DNA of 64,000 nucleotides from Mercurialis annua. Its lineage: Eukaryota > Streptophyta > Magnoliopsida > Malpighiales > Euphorbiaceae. How positions within the stretch are numbered: the stretch's first letter is position 1; the number at the start of each line of letters is the position of its first letter. Of the stretch, positions 44,906 through 56,018 are shown piece after piece. Position numbers and translations under genes: made by a program. The notes beneath the pieces were generated by a model. The model was given only the letters and a program-made list of their open reading frames with translations. It had not been told where the DNA came from and ran no database searches. The stretch spans positions 13,642,501-13,706,500 of the forward strand of contig NC_065576.1 of NCBI RefSeq assembly GCF_937616625.2, given 5' to 3'.

Positions 44906-47724
44906 TTCTTCCCCTCCTTATAAAATTTTGTCCTCGAATTTTCATAAATCCTTCTTATTTACTTTATTTCATTGATACTTTTTCAGTCGTAATACTTTTA
45001 CCCATCAAGTATTACGTTCCTTTGTAAAGACTTGAGGTCTTGTCCTCGATTTGCCATCATGATGAACTTTCTTGATAGCGGGGTTGCGTCCAAATATCGT
45101 TACCATCATTGCATTTTACACTAATCACTTTTTTTTACATCTAATGTCATCGGGTTAAGTTTGCTGGTAGTAGACTCCCTTGTTTTCATATTTCAAATTA
45201 CTTGCTAGAAGTAATTGTTTCACTTATGGCGTACCGCGGTCGTTATTTCATTGGAAGTTATTTAATATCTCGTTCTTTACTCTGATATTACTTTGATTAC
45301 AGGTTCAGACGGTCTTGTCTTTGGTAAATACCATACGCTATCGTCTTGGTAAACCATCGCGTCCTTTGAAATTCCGTATGTCGTCATTTCTTGACGGCTT
45401 CCTACTTACTTTCCTGTAGCAAGGTTCCTTTCTTGCATTACTTAAATTACTTAACCAAAGTAATTATCTCACATGTAGTTCTGCTAATCTTGATCTTATA
45501 TCCATTATCTTATTGTTCGTTATCTTCTTACGATGGATAATTTCACTCTAGTTAATCGTAGAATGAAAAGATACTACGTCCATGTTGTTTGTCATTATTT
45601 TATTTCGTTGACTTGCTAACATTGCGGCCTTGTATCATGAGTCAAATCTCTTTCAAGTTACTCCATGGTATATGTACCAAAACTCGTTCAAATTGTCCGC
45701 ATCCATGTCCACGTCTTTATCGAAGTGACCTTACTTTAGGTTAGGGAAATCTCTTCTTGGCGTTTGCCTTTGTTGTGCAATTTGTACACGTTCTTCTAAA
45801 CTTGTACAGTTTGACTTAATATTTACTTTTTATGTTTCATGGTTTCCTGGTACTGAATCTCATGAAGTTGAGTGCACCCTTGGAATTACTTGATATGCTT
45901 CACATTTGTCTTCCTGGGTGTATCTCGCCTCCCGATCCTTTGACTCCTTTCACTTCTCCGATTGGTATTGCTTATCCTTCATTTAGGTTGTATTTCAAAA
46001 TTCCAAATTTATAGGTTAATTTTGTAGCCTATGCTTGTCGATAGCTAGAAGTATTCTTCATGTTGTTTCGATCCATTTCTCGATATGTCGTTGTCCCTTT
46101 TACATTCTTTCAATAGCTTCTTATCTTAGTGACATATGGTTTTCATTAGACATTCCTTATCTAATGACACTTTACTTTAATCTGATCTTAATCTTCATGT
46201 TGTTATACTCTTATGTCGTTATTGACCTTATAGATTCTCGAACAATCTTTATTCTTCATAAGGCTTTTTGTCCAGTAAGAGAATTAGACCTTACTAATTC
46301 AATCCCATTATCCATCTATCCATCATCTTCTTATAGATACTTTGCCTCTTCTTTATTATACGCCCTTTATGAAAATTCCTTCCATGTTAGTCCGTACATC
46401 CGTAGATAACTTATACTTGAAATTATAGAAGTAACATTTGTAGACTTCTATAATCATCCTTCGTTTCCTTCTTGTACTCGAACTCCTTATGAATACTTTT
46501 ACTTACAAATCATTCTTGTCATAATTCATTACCTCCTTTCATATTCCTTAATTTCATTTACTAATACTATCTTTCTTATAGCTTTCATAACTCCTTCCAT
46601 ATACTTCTTTGTCGTCATTCTCACATTTCACTTTTCGTTGTTACATTCTCAATCATTAATGAAATTTTAGACGTTGCTTTAATCTTTGGAATCCAATTCA
46701 TTAATATTCACTTATACTCATGGGGTGTACCCATTACTGACATTCATTATGTCAACAAGACTAATCTTGGTCTCCTATCATCGCATTCCCCTAAGACTTC
46801 TTGGTTGCTTGTGTGAAATCCCTGTTGAATCTTGTACTCGATTTTCGTAATACATTTCGAATCTTCTCCTTGTACAGTCATTTTATACATAATCACCTCG
46901 ATCTGTCCAGACATCTCTTGAGACTTTTCGGATCCTAAAACAAACATTACTGCCACAGAAGGTTTGCTCTCATTCTAGCAACCTCTCAAAAGTTGAAACA
47001 TCGATCATTAACGTCCTTCATGTCTATTCTTTCTATTCCTAATTACTTAAGAATCGTTAATAAACTCTTAGCCAAGAATACTTTATATCGTCCTTTAACT
47101 TGCTATGTTAAGTACTAATCCTAACTTCAGGCATCCTCGCTTTATTCTCTATCGTCGTGAACTTAACTGTTTCTTCTTTTTCAGGCACTAGTTTTTAATT
47201 CCACAGAGTTCTGTCTAGTTATGCTTATTCAAAACTTCTTAAACTAATTGGAAATCTTTTGTTTCTTCACAACGTATACCTTTATGAACATACTTGTAAA
47301 TACATTTGTGAGCTCACGTTTAAAATATTTTTATATTAAATACTACATAGTAAATCGTAAAGTACATACATAATTGTGGCAGGGTGATGACACCTCTCAT
47401 CACCAAAGAGTTGCTCGAAATCTATAATCATCATCTAATGTACATGATGCATGTTCTAATCATATTCCATTTCTCGTTTAATCATCAATTGTGATATGTG
47501 TATTTCTAGCAGTGAATGCACAATGTATGCTTATGACATGTCTGGCCACAATTATGCCAATTTTAAAATTTCAATAAAACTTCCAAACCTTTTTCCATAA
47601 TACAAAGCATTTTCATATTCAAGCTTCACTAGACTTTTCAACTCTGTGGATGATAAACCTAATTCCGATGTTCATAGACAGATGATTATCTCTATTAAGC
47701 GCATAATGGTTTATCATCTAGTTC
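44906..47724 (-). other. Non-coding interior of element A
   Basis: No protease, RT, RNase H or integrase motif recognised on either strand. Pyrimidine-rich on the plus strand. The expected pol region appears to be absent or replaced. Confidence 0.7.
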
Positions 47725-48174
47725 TTATGTATAAATAAATGCAACATAAAATAATTGACTTGATCTCAATGTAATAATACCTCGATTGATAGTGTTGTGG
47801 CTTAAAGCATCTTGAGCTTGTTGTGCTGTTCCACTTGTCGTAGCTTGCTCCCTTAGGTTAATAGGTTCACTCGGACCAAATCCTAAGCTTCCAACCCTGT
47901 GCCTATTCCTCATTCGCCTATTCCTTCTCCGTCCATACCCTTGAAATTGATCTCTATCTTCAATAATATTTAATCGAGGTTGTCTAATAAATTCCATACC
48001 CGTTGGTCTTCACTGCTGATAAAAGGGATTTATCATCCTTACTGGGGATATATGATACTCTAGAATAGGGCATGCTCTTACAAAATGACAAAATTGCCCA
48101 CATCGCAAACAAGCACTTGTCATATAACGACAAACACCTTGATGTCGTCTTTGACACACTGGATAGAATGATGG
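47725..48174 (-). pseudogene. Element A gag, zinc-knuckle part
   Basis: Read on the minus strand, a Cys-rich segment ends in CLRCGQFCHFVRACP, a CX2CX4HX4C knuckle (about 48067-48113), preceded by CQRRHQGVCRYMTSAC. This double pattern is common in Tekay-like chromovirus gag. A stop follows, then a basic Arg-rich stretch and TSGTAQQAQ, where pol would normally begin. Interrupted by the solo LTR at its upstream side. Confidence 0.7.
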
Positions 48175-48312
48175 TGTCACGACCCAAAATATTGAGCCGC
48201 AACCGGCGCTAGGGAACGGGAGTGGTAGCTCCGGAACCCGTAGCAAGCCTAAAATCACTATTAATTTTTCGCAAATATAATATAAACAAACAATATTAAA
48301 CAACGGAAGCAA

Positions 48313-48318
<6 letters not shown>

Positions 48319-48342
<24 letters not shown>
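48319..48342. repeat. AT microsatellite
   Basis: About twelve AT units inside the solo LTR. Confidence 0.85.
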
Positions 48343-48344
<2 letters not shown>

Positions 48345-49726
48345 ATATCATATAATCAAACATTTACACTAACTGTTTCAAAACCTCGCGGGCTCTAGTT
48401 ACCGTACCATGTACGAACTGGCCTCGCGGTACTATATACATCAGTTAGTGTTTCAAACATTTCACCGGCATCTAGGGCCGTGGATCATATACTAAACGCG
48501 TAGCCTATCAAAATGCATAAAAACAATAACAGCAGTTAATATATACAATAAAAATGAACCGCTGTCTAGGCTACTATTCCGTTGACACAGGACCACTACT
48601 GCAGCATTCACAGAAGTCAGAAACTAACATATACAGCTGACTTCTGGACTTTAAAATTAGCCTCTAGCTAAGTCCACAAGCTAAGCACCTGAAAGACATC
48701 AAAGGTGAGGGGTCAGTATTTGGGGAAATACTGAGTGAGTTTGCATTTACTAACGGTATTATCATAAAATCATGGCATCACATTTCAAGAAACAATGATA
48801 TAAAACATATACACATGTATTTGATCCGTACGAAACTAATATCCTAGCATGCGACACATTTCTCGAATAATCATTATCATTCAACCAAATCGTAAATATC
48901 AATCGCGAGTCTAACTCGCTGGTGGCCCAGCCACTAGATACGGGGACTCCAGACTACACCGTAGCCGAGTACTCACTCGTATCAAAACCCAATCGTAAAT
49001 ATCAATCGCGAGTCTAACTCGCTGGTGGCCCAGCCACATAAATTTTATAATCATCAACAGCTCCCAGCTGTGTCAAGTCATTTCTCAAATGCAAACATAC
49101 TAGACTGACTCGATACTGGTGATCACACAGCCTATTGACACCCAATAGGTAGCTAGTTTCTTCAGATCGCATACTAGTTCTCGTATATAAAATATTAATA
49201 AAGCATATAACATTTGAATCAATTATATATAATGCGATGCGTGTAAACAGTATATATATATTTATACAAAATAACTTTATATATATAATATACGAAAGTA
49301 AAGTGCAACTCACAGTGACCGCAATCCAAGAAATGATATGATCAATCTGATAGTACGCTCTCGCTAGTCCGCTTCTACTGACTCCACTACTCGCTGACAC
49401 GTCTGATAAATTGTTAATAGTTAGACGTGAATCTCGCATTCTTATACGTATAATACTTTTAAGTTTTAGGATTTAGTTTCATTTTATACTTATTTACGTA
49501 TTCGATATCTCTAGTCGTAGAGATGACTTGGCGATTACTATATTTCATAATTGAGAATCGCTTAACATCCTTGACGTTTTCCATTATTATTATTTATCTA
49601 AAACGTCGAGCAAATCTCGAGATTAATGACTTTCCAAGTCCGAAATCCGTCCTTTAGCGTTAAATTACTCTAAACGTCAAACTCCTAGGTCAATTACAGT
49701 TTGCATACGCATGGAGGTGAGTCACG

Positions 49727-49917
49727 GTGCACGGGCGTGCCCTTCGGTAGGTACACGTTCGTGTACTCAAGTACACGTTCGTGCACCTCACTGGTGCACG
49801 TTCGTGTACTCTCAGTACACGTTCGTGTACTTTAGGTACACGATCGTGTACCTTGCTAGGTGCACGTTCGTGTACTTCCAGTACACGTTCGTGCACCCGT
49901 GGTGCACGGACGTGCAC
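49727..49917. repeat. Array of nine CG-cored palindromes, solo LTR
   Basis: Units GTRCACG-NN-CGTGYAC start at 49727, 49751, 49771, 49794, 49815, 49836, 49860, 49881 and 49902 (steps 20-24, mostly 21). Central dinucleotides are mostly TT or AT. Spacers of 4-8 nt start and end with pairing bases. Variant half-sites (GTGTAC or GTGCAC) match the facing half-site across the spacer better than the other half of their own unit, so stem-loops across the spacers appear to be the real unit. Confidence 0.92.
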
Positions 49918-50765
49918 CACGTGCACAGCTCCCCGGAAGTCGATTTCCGGGGTTTGATCACCATTCCGACGTGCTTCACACACCCATACTCAATACCCAT
50001 CTCTCGGTTTCTTCAAAAACACCATAATAACTTCAAAAATGTCAAAATTCAACCTAAACTCGATCCTAATCAAAACAGCCAACAAACCCATATTTTTATG
50101 CCAAAACCCGACCTCTTACCTTAATTTGATGGCCGGAGATGATAGAGCTTTCGGTTCTGAAGAAATCGCCGCTTGAATCGCTTGAATCGGACGTCGAACG
50201 GAGAAACGGCGGCGAAACGAATCGATCGAAGGCTTTCTCTCAACTCACTCGCTCTCTCTCTGGAAGTCTCTCTTCCCTTCTTTCATATTTTCTTAATTAT
50301 ATATGATTTGGCTAAAAGGTCACTTGAGTCCTTGTTCTTTTTGATTCTTATCATTTATCCTTTAAACTTTTTTTCGTACGATTTAGTCCATAACTAAATC
50401 GATAACCTCTTTTATTATTACTTATACCTATTATTTATCCCCGATAAATAATACGGAACTCGATATTAACACTTTTCCGTCAAAATCCTACAAATTTCCA
50501 TTTTCGACAAAGTGGCTAAATTACCACTTTGGTCCCTGTACTAAATTTCGGACTTTTCTTAACATTTTTCCTTTTAATTCCAATTCTAACTTTAGAATTG
50601 AAATATAATCTTAATTTCTTCATAATAAATTTCCTGAAATCGACCTGCTTAAAATTTATTTACTGTTCTTTTATCAAAAATTCTTCTGATATTGCCACTC
50701 TGGCGAATCAAAACTGAACACGTGGTCCAATTAGATAATTAAATATTTTGGGGTATGACAGATGG

Positions 50766-51360
50766 TATAGGATCTAGATATATTGGCCTGAGATTTTGGT
50801 GAATATTACCACCTCCTGCACGTCCAACATTCATGTTTGGGTTAACTCTTATAAGTCTCTGTAGATTTCTGGGTCTAACCTGTAACCCATAAGCGCCCTG
50901 TCCTGATCCTTCTAATAGTTTGGTGTACCACTAAAAGATCCAAATCCTAATATGTTAGACTGCCTACGTTCCAACATCGCATTCCTATTCTCCAATTCAT
51001 TCATACGTTGACCTTGTTGTAGCATAATTTGATTCATCCTCAATACACTACTTTGCATAACATCAATTCCTGGTAGCAACTGATTCATATCGATGTTGGG
51101 TTGTAGCTGCACTTCTAATGCTTGCGCCTCTTCTCCGAAATTTTGATTCATTTCATCCGCTTGCTCACCAAATTATTGCGGCACTTCCAATGCATTCTCC
51201 ACTCTGGCATTACCTTGATTTCCATCTTGATCATGGGCTACTTCCTCCATTTGTACTGGTTTATTCTCTATCATGACGTCATATGCTTCATCATAAACCT
51301 ACACCTCATCTTGTGCATCCATAGCACGATCATTGAATCGTCTTTGATCCTCCATCTACT
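50766..51360 (-). pseudogene. Element A gag, N-terminal part
   Basis: On the minus strand an open frame of 79 codons (50912-51151) is rich in Met, Gln and Asn and looks like a coiled coil (MNQIMLQQGQRMNELENRNA). Acidic leader codons lie upstream to about 51355. Going 3' it runs into the solo LTR insertion and continues at 48174 with the zinc-knuckle part. The conserved capsid domain that should lie between them is missing. Confidence 0.6.
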
Positions 51361-51701
51361 AATAATACGCAACTCGTTCAATCCACTAACGAATCATACT
51401 AAACGATCGCAACATGCATATGTCATATTAACATGGCAAGCACACATCGATATAATCAAGCCTTAACGTAAAAGTGATATGTTAGCGTCTAAGCGAGACA
51501 TATAAACATAAATCAAACATCTACACGTAAGCAGGATATTTACGCATACGTGTTTCTTCAACCGATCCCATCGAACTTACAAACAAACTCGCATCGTAAA
51601 AAGGGGAATGAAAACTGATCAAAGACATGACTCGAACCCTATGTGCTGCAGTATTTCCTAGGTAGACTAATACACAAAAGCAGTGGTATCCTGGACCAAC
51701 T

Positions 51702-51713
51702 GCTCTGATACCA
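51702..51713 (-). other. Primer binding site of element A, tRNA-iMet
   Basis: GCTCTGATACCA on the plus strand, that is TGGTATCAGAGC on the element strand, four bases inside the LTR edge at 51718. Confidence 0.92.
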
Positions 51714-51717
51714 AATT

Positions 51718-53970
51718 TGTCACGACCCAAATTATTGAGCCGAGACCGACGCTAGGGAATGGGAGTGGTAGCTCCAAAACCCGTAGCAAGCCTAGAATCC
51801 TCTATAAATTTTTCACATTTAAAATATATTATTCGTAAAACATTTCCAGAAGACTTCTTTAAACAAGATATTTATAGTTATTAAAAATATCATATTCGTT
51901 TTTTGAAAACCGAAGCGAAACAATTCTTAGAAACCAGGGTCTTACAAAGCGATATCTCATATCCAGCACCGCCGTGTTTCTAATCATAATCACAACCAAT
52001 TCCATTCATGGCAATTGGTTAAGTAAATCAAACGGATAAAAGGGCACAGCTTATAAAACTATGTACATGCATTATATCATATTAGAGTTAACAACAAAAC
52101 ACTATTTGATACAAAACATTATTCTTGGTCTGACATCTACTGACTACTGCAGCGCTACGAAGTAAAACATGCTTCTGTACATACTTCAAAATATTATAGA
52201 CTTCCGGAGCAAGGATGGAAATCCAACCCTTCAAAATACTATTCACCTAAAAGGAAATTGTGAGGGGTCAGTATATGGGAATATACTGAGTGAGTTCATA
52301 TAAATACCGTATAAAATTAATGAAAACATAAAATATCTTTGTATGCATCCAAATACCGAACCGAATAAAACCCTAAGTTCATTATGTTTCTTTATTAAAT
52401 TTGTATTTCTTATTTATTTGATCAAAGCTTAGTTATTAGGCCCAAGTCCCGGGATAGTTCCACCGAGTTAACTGGGTAGATACAGGTCCCGAGATAGTTC
52501 CACCGAGTTAAACCTCGTATCTCAATTGATGCAGTCCCGAGATAGTTCCACCGAGTTCAATTCACATCAATCTTGAAGAATATTCTTCATGTCTTAATTT
52601 CTTAATGAATATTATTTGTGTTTTATGTATATTCAATTTATTATGACTGGTGTACACACAGTTCTATTGTTGCCCAATATATAGCTCGTTTCATCGGGTC
52701 TATATACGGGTTTTAAAACGTTTAAATATAAACTCACAAAACACGCTATTCCAAAAACACCACGGTATTCAAATACCGTCAAGCTTCGCGAGCTCCCTGT
52801 CCTGTAGCTGCTTGCCACGCCGGATCTATAACGATTTCAAATCAAGAGACGCACATTAGAATCCTATTCTAAGATCGATTCTAGACTCAAAACACGATAA
52901 GACATAAAGCATAAACCGTCGTGCTTCAAACGTAATCTTTTCCGATAAACGAATCATACTTCTTTCGTTTCTTAATACTTCTCGATTCAATTCTCCATAT
53001 GGAATATATGTTTTCTTTACAAAACCAATTGATAATCATATTCTATCGCATTCCAAACTACTTGTCACATTTTACTCGTTTAACGTCCGAATTTCGCATT
53101 TTCGGAGTCTGGAAGTCGATATCGGGTTAGGGAATCGTCAAATTAGGTTTTCGGACGTCTTTCCCTTCAAAAATGGGGAGGTGCACGTCGTGCACCCCCC
53201 TACGACGTGCTCTGATTTTGAGCACGTCGTGCCCCGTCGTGGGCACGACTCCAGCCGTCCGAAACGGACATTCCGACCCTAAAACTCAATGTTTAAACAT
53301 CCCAAATTAATAGATTCATCAAATCATCAATCAAACTAGTCGAAAACGCAAGAAAACGCTTAAAACGAATCAAAAACGTAACTTCGATACGATCTCGCCG
53401 TAACCTTAATGTTTCAGCTAAACATCCATCAAATAAACTCAAACAAACGGAGAAACGGCATGCTTACCGTGATTCGCCACTGAAATACGATCAATTCGAG
53501 TTATAGAACGTCGAAAACGGACGAGAAACGGAGATCGAGCGACGAAAACGGTGAATCAAGGAAAATGATAAGAAAATGATCTGATGTTAAGGTTTGAGGG
53601 TTCTGTATACTTTGATGAAGGTTATGTATATTGGATAATTTGCACTTTGGTCCTTGAAACTTTTCAAAAGTTGCAATTTAGCCCAAAACTTATCCGCGTC
53701 CAAATTTTAAAAGGTCTCCGATTGACTTGAGATTTTTACCATAAATACTATAAAATATTTCACGAACTTTGGCGAAATAATTGGTATCTCGGGATTTATA
53801 TTCTATTTTATATCAATTTTCTAATCTTTTCTCTCAAATCCCGTTAATACGCTTAATAATAATTATTATAAATTCCTGATATAATTAAATTAAATCCTTT
53901 TTAATTTAATTTATCGGAATTTATGACACGTGGTACGACTTAATTATTTTAAAATATTTGGGGTATTACA
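51718..53970 (-). repeat. 5' LTR of element A (right copy)
   Basis: 2253 bp. Starts TGTCACGACCC at 51718 and ends GGGGTATTACA at 53970, followed by target duplicate AGTAA. It carries a shortened palindrome array at 53181-53233. Contains GTCCCGAGATAGTTCCACCGA-type short repeats (near 52450-52560), also in the left LTR. Confidence 0.9.
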
Positions 53971-55019
53971 AGTAACTTGGTATATAATGTTATTTTGGAT
54001 GAACTATGGAGTCATTACTACCAAATATTTTTTATGTTTTAGTCATTTGGAGTATTTTCAAGTAAGTTTGAGTTAGAGGTCTTGATTGTAATGATCCAGC
54101 AATATTTCATTTCATTTCATCTATAAAGTTGTTATTCTGATATACATTTAATTTGTGAATTTTAGGAGAGGGAAAATATTGATGTGAATTCATTGATTGT
54201 TTTCAAAAAGTTGCATAAAAGGAATGATGGATCATTTGTTGATAGCAAAGAACATGCTATTAGTGTAAGTTTTTTGAATTTGATTTATTTATCAAAGTTC
54301 CTACCATGTATTTTATTTATTGGTTGAATTATGTATAGGATAAGATGGAAACAACTTTGTCTTTTGCTACTCAACCATTAGTTGATGGAACCATTCCAGA
54401 AGTTGACATTAATCAGATATATTATGATGTTGTCAGCGGTGGAAAGAAGAGACGTGTAGATGGATTAGGCTCTCAAACATCAATCTTTTATCCTCAACAT
54501 TTGCCCTCTACGTATACTGCTCAATCAAATTCTTCGACTAATGATGAGGTAAAAAAGTTGATCTTTGTCTGAAAAGAAACAAGCAATGGCAGCAAAGATG
54601 CAATCTCTAGACCAACAGTAAGAGTCCTTGAACCAACAACAAACATCCATAATAAAAATGCAAGAAGATTGTTTGTGACTATGGAAGAACTTACAGGCTA
54701 GTACACAACCTAACTAAGGAATATTATCTAAATTTTGAAGGTTGTACCATTCTGTACGTAGTAGTTATTTTTGTTATCTATGCAACATTCAAACGTAAGT
54801 TGTTTTTGTTATTTATGAAACATCAGACATATGCTGTTTTTGTTATCTATGAAACATCAAACATAGGCTGTTTTTGTTATCATGACATAAGTATTTATGA
54901 CAATATACTTTATGAATTAATTGACATACTGTTTAGTAAATTTATCTTTTTCTTCTTTTATTTACTACAATCATTATTTCAATTAATTAGAAACGAGCAT
55001 ATTAAATACTATATGTAGT

Positions 55020-55406
55020 AATTATAATTTTGTCACCCATTAGTAAGTATTTTTGACGGATTCCGTCACAAATTTCAAACCATTATAAAAAAATTTCAGA
55101 AAATCAGTGACTGATTTGTGACGGAAAAGTCCTTCACAAACTTTAATCTGTCGCCAATCCGTCACTAATTAGTGAAGGATACAGCCGTCACAAATTTGAA
55201 TCCGTCACAAAGTTTGTGACGGACTGTCTAATTTTGACCAACGACGTTTGTGACGGAATGTTCCGTCACAACTTTGTGACGGACTTTATTTTCCGTCAAA
55301 AATTATTAGTACCCCAATTTTAGTGGTGTCCAAAAATCAGTCACAGCTGTTTGTGACGAATTTGTGATGGATTTTTCCGTCACAAACGCACTGTTTTTTA
55401 GTAGTG
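55020..55406. mobile_element. Right end of the CACTA element with subterminal repeats
   Basis: Ends TTTTTTAGTAGTG at 55406, the complement of a CACTA terminus. It is preceded by roughly ten copies of TTTGTGACGGA or its complement in both directions, the subterminal arrays to which CACTA proteins bind. The possible 3-bp target site is CAT (55407-55409). No matching left terminus (CACTACTAAAAAA) was found in the window. Confidence 0.85.
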
Positions 55407-56018
55407 CATATGTAAAGTAATTATTTTAATACTCATAAATAGAGAGAATTATCATAATCTTTATTTTTCAAATTTGACTGTATAATTTTTAATTTAACAA
55501 TTATAATCTATAAAAATTTAAAAATAATTTTTTACTTTCTTATACAAAGTACTTATTCTATAAACACCAAAATATTAATTAGTTATAATTATATTTTATG
55601 CAAAAAAATGTAATAATTAATTTATTTTAGATATATCATTATATTTTAAAAAACTTAATTCTAAAATTTTTATTTATCAAGTAATTATTTTACATACTCT
55701 TAATTATTTATCATTCATTATTATATTATGCACAAAAATTATTAAAAAACAATTGTTCAAATATTCTACCGTATTTTTTATCTATAAAATTTTAAATTAT
55801 ATATTTATTAATTTAAATGGTTTATAATTATTAAAAGTTGAACGATTAAACCGGTCGAACTATAAAAAGATGAAACCGGTTTGATTTCGGGTCCGATTTT
55901 AAAAGATTGATATAGATTGTAGAGTGTATTTTACCAAACATAAGATTTTTTTAGTTATTTTTATGATTATCCCTTTATAATTGGATGGAGCCATGTAATG
56001 TAACCCCAATTAGTTGAG
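55407..56018. other. AT-rich upstream region of the ATG1t-like gene
   Basis: No gene. This is the boundary between repeat-filled DNA to the left and host genes to the right, and must contain the promoter of the 56019 gene. No clear TATA box chosen. Confidence 0.5.

Larger units (their letters stand above)
48175..50760 (-). mobile_element. Solo LTR of a related family, with target duplicate
   Basis: 2586 bp, minus-strand start TGTCATACCCC and end GGGTCGTGACA, flanked by GATGG on both sides (48170-48174 and 50761-50765). No internal region, so it probably arose by LTR-LTR recombination. It splits the gag remnant of element A. It carries an (AT)n run near 48319 and the nine-unit palindrome array at 49727-49917. 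Confidence 0.9.
42514..53970 (-). mobile_element. Element A: non-autonomous Ty3/gypsy element, minus strand
   Basis: Two related LTRs (42514-44905 and 51718-53970), perfect target duplicate AGTAA (42509-42513 and 53971-53975), tRNA-iMet primer site (51702-51713, minus strand), and a polypurine tract AGGAGGGGAAGAA on the minus strand next to 44905. The interior carries only gag remnants. LTRs differ by many substitutions and by indels (2392 versus 2253 bp), so it is older than elements 1-3. A foreign solo LTR (48175-50760) lies inside it. LTR termini resemble those of element 3. Confidence 0.9.
41078..54700 (+). pseudogene. CACTA second gene (Transposase_24-like), decayed and split by element A
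   Basis: Exons inferred from GT-AG borders: 41078-41558 (Pro/Thr-rich, with an in-frame TGA at 41233-41235), 41644-41772 (LLPNGNSISRKLTFAF), 41878-42184, 54166-54264 (VFKKLHKRNDGSFVDSKEHA) and 54339-54548, followed by a Gln-rich end. In 41878-42184 a stop and a frame change separate WDKVMSTRYKKTLSKRRES from LKRWKTDDWKKKSEQVSKNR. The motif order is that of PF03004 proteins, the tnpA-like partner carried by plant CACTA elements, thought to bind subterminal repeats. Element A (42514-53970) sits in the intron between the third and fourth exons. Confidence 0.75.

Noticed and set aside
45832..46409. Plus-strand frames of 60 and 124 residues in element A
   Set aside because: Pyrimidine-rich antisense reading of a non-coding interior; no domain resemblance.
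49690..50000. Frames rich in VHERV and TRTCTR repeats on both strands
   Set aside because: Products of the nine-unit palindrome array.
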